Source: Bacteroidales bacterium
GTDB taxonomy: Bacteria > Bacteroidota > Bacteroidia > Bacteroidales > Muribaculaceae
Direction of reading: 5' to 3'
Assembly (NCBI GenBank): GCA_004552485.1
Contig: SFOH01000060.1
Location: 1-12,204, forward strand
DNA: 12,204 bases
Shown: positions 9,083 through 12,204 of the stretch, in pieces
How the letters are laid out: each line of letters begins with the position of its first letter
How positions within the stretch are numbered: the first letter of the stretch is position 1
Translations under genes and position numbers: made by a program
Notes under the pieces: model-generated
The model's input: only the letters and a program-made list of their open reading frames with translations
The model's database searches: none
Told to the model about the DNA's origin: nothing

Positions 9083-9090
9083 CAAAATTA
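9083..9090 (-). promoter_or_regulatory. Candidate -7 element (TAATTTTG) for the leftward membrane-protein/DUF4919-like/helicase block
   Basis: The minus strand reads TAATTTTG, a TAnnTTTG match, 130 nt before the start at 8953. The surroundings are AT-rich, so chance matches are easier, and no -33 element is evident. Confidence 0.3.
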
Positions 9091-9162
9091 ACAATTTTAC
9101 AGGCTTCGGCCGCTGTCGGATAACACTTTTTATAATTTATTTTGCTTTATCAACCTATGCCG

Positions 9163-9209
9163 CGGCGCCATCCGGGCCTGCGTCGGGCACCCCGCGGGCG
9201 GCGCCGGAT
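9163..9209. repeat. GC-rich inverted repeat upstream of the secDF promoter
   Basis: CGGCGCC (9163-9169) and GGCGCCG (9199-9205) are perfect reverse complements. An alternative pairing is ATCCGG (9170-9175) with CCGGAT (9204-9209). GGCGCC is itself palindromic, so several folds are possible. It forms a GC island about 50 nt long between AT-rich flanks, about 65 nt before the promoter. It lies downstream of no gene on either strand, which argues against a terminator. Confidence 0.45.
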
Positions 9210-9248
9210 AGCGAAATTCTGAAATGTTCATTAAAAAAAGCGTCTAAA

Positions 9249-9281
9249 TTGCTGAGATTGTGAAAAAAATTCGTATATTTG
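9249..9281 (+). promoter_or_regulatory. Candidate secDF promoter (TTG ... TATATTTG)
   Basis: TATATTTG at 9274-9281 is a full match to the Bacteroidales -7 consensus TAnnTTTG. A TTG at 9249-9251 lies 22 nt upstream, close to the usual 19-21 nt spacing of the -33 element. Transcription would begin near 9286-9290, giving a leader of about 240 nt before the secDF start at 9528. Confidence 0.55.
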
Positions 9282-9297
9282 CAGGCTGAAAATTGTG

Positions 9298-9351
9298 TCA
9301 ACTAACGGTTTTTGCTCATAAACGACGGTTCATGAGCCTGCTGTTAGTTGA
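9298..9351 (+). promoter_or_regulatory. Nested hairpin in the secDF leader
   Basis: TCAACTAAC (9298-9306) pairs perfectly with GTTAGTTGA (9343-9351). Inside it, GCTCAT (9314-9319) pairs with ATGAGC (9332-9337). The two stems are separated by a 7/5-nt internal loop and capped by a 12-nt loop. The structure begins about 10 nt after the predicted transcription start and has no following U-tract, so it looks like a 5' mRNA structure (stability or regulatory element) and not an ordinary terminator. I do not recognise it as a known riboswitch class. Confidence 0.45.
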
Positions 9352-9527
9352 GATTTCAGCGCATAAACGCCTGCCTGTCAGTGTGTTGCGAAATAAGATG
9401 AAAACCCCGGCGCTAACGTGCCGAAACCCCTTAACCCCTCGGTCAGGGCATCCCGGCTGTCGCCCGCCAATCAGTCATACAACGAAAAAGAAATAAATAA
9501 TCAAATAACTATCATTCTTAAAAATCA

Positions 9528-11702
9528 ATGAACAGCAAAGGAAAAATAGGTAGTATCCTGGCCGGCTGCATTGCCGTGCTCATGGTGCTTGTATGCGCCT
9601 TCTACCTCTCCTTCACATTCGTGAACAACAGCTATGAGGATGAAGCGGTGGCCTACGCCCAGAAGATGTCGGCCAACGCCAAGAATCCCGACGAGGCCTA
9701 CAACCTGGCCTACCAACAGTACCTTGAGAGCAAGGGCGAAGAGTCCGTTTACCTGGGCTACACCCTTGATGAGATTCGTCCCTGGGGTGTGAACCTCGGC
9801 CTTGACCTGAAGGGCGGTATGAACGTGATCCTGCAGGTGGACATGCCCGACATGCTCAGCCGTATGTCGACCACCGGCAACGACTCGACATTCACCTCCG
9901 TGCTCGCCGCCACTGACGCTGCCGTGAAGGCCGACCCCTCGAACGGCGACTATGTGGGCACATTCATCAAAACCTACCGCCAGCGCCAGCCCAACGTTGA
10001 CCTGAGCGTCGTCTTCCCCGACATCAAACAGGGCTCGAACGACAACCAGGCCACCGACGCTCTGCGCAACAAAGTGCGCGAGATGGTGAACACCTCCGCC
10101 ACCCAGACCCTGCGCAAACGTATCGACCAGTTCGGCGTTGTATCGCCCAACATCCAGGTGCTCCAGGGCAACGACGGTCAGATTCTGCTCGAGCTCCCCG
10201 GCGTGAAGGACCACCAGCGCGTGCGCGACCTGCTTCAGAAGTCCGCCGCACTCGAGTTCTTTGAGACATACAACCAGAATGAAGTCGCTCCCGAGCTGCA
10301 GGCTATCGTAGCTGCCGGCGACTCCACCAACAGCACCGCTCCCCTGGCCAAAGTGCTCGCACGCGGCCAGAACGGCGCCGGATACTGCATCGTCGGCTAT
10401 GCCGCCGACAAAGCCGAGATGGCTGCCGCCGACTCTGTCCTCGCCAGCCCCAAGGTGAAGGCTATCCTCGACGGCAAAGAGATGTCGCTGAACTGGGGCG
10501 TTAAGCCCGACGTTCGCACCGACCGCAACGGCAACGAGGTCAACAACGGCTATGCCCTGTATGCCCTCCACCTCACCAACGGCGGCCCCGCCCTCGACGG
10601 CGAAGTTGTCACCGACGCCCGCGCCGACCAGAACACCAACAAACTCTCCAACGAACTGGAAGTTTCCATGACCATGAACGGTGAGGGCGCCCGCGACTGG
10701 GAGCGCATCACCGCCGCCAACAAAGGCCGCGCCGTGGCCATCGTCCTCGACGGCCTGGTTTACTCCGCACCTAACGTGAACGACGCCATCTCCGGCGGTC
10801 GTTCCTCAATCACCGGCAACTTCGACGTCGACGAGGCCAATGACCTTGCCAACGTCCTCAAAGCCGGTAAGATGAAAGCAAAAGTTGTCATCATCTCCGA
10901 CATGGTGATCGGCCCGTCGCTGGGTCAGCAGGCCATCGACGCCGGTATGATTTCATTCGTAGTGGCCCTCGTGCTGCTCATGATTTTCATGTGCGCCTTC
11001 TACGGCCTCATCCCCGGCCTCATCGCCAACCTCTGCCTCATCTTCAACCTCTTCTTCACATTCGGCATCCTCGCTTCCTTCCAGGCCGTGCTCACAATGT
11101 CCGGCATCTGCGGTATTGTCCTCTCGCTCGGTATGGCCGTTGACGCCAACGTGCTCATCTTCGAGCGCGCCAAAGAGGAGATGCGCGCCGGCAAGGCCCC
11201 CAAGATGGCCATCGCCGACGGTTACTCAAACGCCTTCTCCGCTATCTTCGACTCCAACTTGACATCTATCATCACCGGCGTCATCCTGCTCTTCTTCGGA
11301 ACAGGTCCCATCAAGGGCTTCGCCACCACGCTCATCATCGGTATCGTCTGCTCGTTCTTCACAGCCGTTTACCATCGCTCTTGCTCTCATCATCACCTTC
11401 GTAGGCTCGCTCGTATGGCGTGGCCTCAACCAGGGCATCGACTTCTCCGGCGGTCGCAACTATGTTGTCAAGTTCGACAACCCCGTCAACACCGAGGAAG
11501 TCCGCGAGGTGCTCGTTCCCGAGTTCCCCAACTCAACCGTCTCTGTTATCACCATCCAGAGCTCCAACCAGATCCGTATCTCCACCAACTACAAGATCAA
11601 CGAAGAGGACCAGGGCACCGAGAAGGAAATCACCGACAAGATGCGCAACGCCCTCACCAAGCTGAACAACACCAAGAGCGGCAGCGCCAAACTGTGGAAT
11701 AG
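9528..11702 (+). CDS. secD: SecD half of the SecDF protein-export subunit; out-of-frame 3' tail
   Basis: SecD works with SecF and the SecYEG channel, using the proton gradient to help pull exported proteins across the inner membrane. Family features run intact to about residue 614. They include the first membrane helix (7-28), GLDLKGGMNV (91-100), RIDQFGVVSPNIQ (198-210), the periplasmic P1 domain, GPSLGQQAI (462-470), then five more helices containing GMAVDANVLIFERAKEE (535-551) with the conserved Asp D539, and a last helix ending near CSFFTAV (608-614). From about 615 (nt 11370) the frame encodes an R/S/H-rich tail that is an out-of-frame reading of SecF, so the real homology stops there. 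The normal TRL-containing linker is missing. The start at 9528 follows an A-rich tract, usual for this group. See the SecF entry and findings for the breakage. Confidence 0.88.
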   Translation: MNSKGKIGSILAGCIAVLMVLVCAFYLSFTFVNNSYEDEAVAYAQKMSANAKNPDEAYNLAYQQYLESKGEESVYLGYTLDEIRPWGVNLGLDLKGGMNVILQVDMPDMLSRMSTTGNDSTFTSVLAATDAAVKADPSNGDYVGTFIKTYRQRQPNVDLSVVFPDIKQGSNDNQATDALRNKVREMVNTSATQTLRKRIDQFGVVSPNIQVLQGNDGQILLELPGVKDHQRVRDLLQKSAALEFFETYNQNEVAPELQAIVAAGDSTNSTAPLAKVLARGQNGAGYCIVGYAADKAEMAAADSVLASPKVKAILDGKEMSLNWGVKPDVRTDRNGNEVNNGYALYALHLTNGGPALDGEVVTDARADQNTNKLSNELEVSMTMNGEGARDWERITAANKGRAVAIVLDGLVYSAPNVNDAISGGRSSITGNFDVDEANDLANVLKAGKMKAKVVIISDMVIGPSLGQQAIDAGMISFVVALVLLMIFMCAFYGLIPGLIANLCLIFNLFFTFGILASFQAVLTMSGICGIVLSLGMAVDANVLIFERAKEEMRAGKAPKMAIADGYSNAFSAIFDSNLTSIITGVILLFFGTGPIKGFATTLIIGIVCSFFTAVYHRSCSHHHLRRLARMAWPQPGHRLLRRSQLCCQVRQPRQHRGSPRGARSRVPQLNRLCYHHPELQPDPYLHQLQDQRRGPGHREGNHRQDAQRPHQAEQHQERQRQTVE

Positions 11703-12138
11703 GTCCTACCGTGGCCTCTGACATGCGCACCGACGCCTACATCGCCGTGGGCCTGGCCATCATCGCTATGTTCCTCTACATCCTCGTGCGTTTCCGCAAC
11801 GTCGCCTTCTCCGTTGGCGCCGTATGCGCCGTGGCCTTTACAGCCTTCGCCATCATTGGCTTCTACTCCCTGTTCTGGGGCGTGTTCCCCTTTGCAATGG
11901 AGATTGACCAGAGCTTCATAGCCGCCATCCTGACCGTCATCGGTTACCAGATTAACGATACCGTGGTAGTCTTTGACCGTATCCGTGAGAACGCGGTGAC
12001 ACCATCCGCAGCTTCGTGTTCGCAATGATTCTCGGTGTGGTAGTAGGCACCATGGCCACCCTTTTCGTGGCCACCCCCGTCGCCTACCTCATCAACCGTG
12101 GCCGCGAGAAGAAAGCCGCCAAGCGCGTCGCCGCCTGA
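11371..12138 (+). pseudogene. secF: SecF half of SecDF, broken into three segments in two frames
   Basis: SecF remains follow directly from the SecD part. Segment 1 (about 11371-11698, frame +1 relative to SecD) reads TIALALIITFVGSLVWRGLN and continues through the GIDFSGGRNYVV signature. Segment 2 (about 11702-11990, shifted again) starts GPTVASDMRTDAY and covers helices to INDTVVVFDRIREN, which carries the conserved TM4 Asp/Arg. Segment 3 (about 11995-12138, back in the segment-1 frame) reads GDTIRSFVFAMILGVVVG and ends AAKRVAA before TGA at 12136. Compared with family proteins, residues are missing at each junction: roughly 40-45 at the SecD-SecF linker, 20-30 before GPTVA and about 40 between DRIRE and GGDTIRS (my estimates from memory of Bacteroides homologues). 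Codon use and conservation are otherwise normal, so no functional SecF could be made from this sequence as written. Confidence 0.85.
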
Positions 12139-12204
12139 GGACAGTCCCGTCCCACAATCCCTGACCACTCTCATTCCCTGAGATAATCCCCGCAGCGGGA
12201 GCGC

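Larger units (their letters stand above)
8954..9527. other. Divergent intergenic region between the leftward gene block and secDF
   Basis: No gene is supported in these 574 nt. It is AT-rich at 9010-9060 and 9084-9160, has a GC-rich palindromic island at 9163-9209, then a rightward promoter (9274-9281) and the secDF leader. A leftward TAATTTTG element lies at 9083-9090. A 67-codon rightward frame (9293-9496) is present in the leader but has no family features and I do not call it. Confidence 0.6.

Noticed and set aside
8448..9083. Upstream in-frame extension of the DUF4919-like gene back to 9083
   Set aside because: The extension is an out-of-frame reading of the membrane-protein gene; the ATGA overlap and the signal peptide at 8447 mark the real start.
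9525..10571. A 348-codon minus-strand frame opposite secD
   Set aside because: Same antisense codon-bias effect; the plus-strand SecD is unmistakable and the minus product is V/G/H-rich without motifs.
11420..11665. A Ser/Thr/Arg-rich plus-strand frame within the secF part
   Set aside because: It is a shifted reading of the true SecF segment, which carries the GIDFSGG signature in another frame.
11360..12005. Programmed ribosomal frameshifting as the explanation for the frame changes in secDF
   Set aside because: Conserved residues are missing at each junction and no slippery heptamer with a downstream structure is evident; a frameshift would restore the frame but not the lost segments.
12180..12204. 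Possible terminator stem (CCCG/CGGG) after secDF
   Set aside because: The arms are very short, the loop is about 3 nt and the sequence ends before any U-tract could be seen.

Overview
The window looks like chromosomal DNA of a GC-rich member of the Bacteroidales. Muribaculaceae is my best guess, by inference only. The reasons are: protein families largely confined to this group (a DUF2723/GT117 membrane protein, a DUF4919-like lipoprotein-free secreted protein), a SecD-SecF fusion arrangement, several TAnnTTTG -7 promoter elements, and start codons preceded by A-rich tracts instead of Shine-Dalgarno sequences.

Layout. Positions 1-36 may hold the first codons of a leftward gene that resembles, from memory only, the small N-terminal protein of ISAon1-type insertion sequences. 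Positions 36-585 carry no convincing gene but contain a large palindrome, two TATCTTTG elements, a short A-rich direct repeat and a dense cluster of G-quadruplex motifs. From 586 to 8953 all six genes run leftward in two blocks. The upstream block (read right to left) is a small glycine-rich membrane protein, a DUF4919-like secreted protein whose start overlaps it by 4 nt (ATGA), and a DEAD-box RNA helicase with a long basic RGG-containing tail. After a 134-nt gap with a possible promoter comes the second block: a 1305-residue DUF2723 multi-span membrane protein (predicted GT-C type glycosyltransferase), a NodB-type polysaccharide deacetylase, and the queuosine-pathway enzyme QueG, whose start again overlaps the preceding stop as ATGA.

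The intergenic region 8954-9527 separates this leftward set from the rightward secDF gene. It holds a GC-rich palindrome, a good TATATTTG promoter and a leader of about 240 nt with a nested hairpin.

The secDF gene itself is broken. The SecD half is intact to about residue 614, but the SecF half survives only as three segments in two reading frames, and conserved stretches are missing at each junction (near 11369, 11700 and 11990). No other decay is visible, so this is either a very recent pseudogene or, more likely in my view, an assembly or consensus error.

I found no CRISPR array, phage, toxin-antitoxin pair or defence system. Most of the window is ordinary core-genome content. The items most worth a second look are the broken secDF, its structured leader, and the two poorly characterised overlapping genes at 7752-8953.
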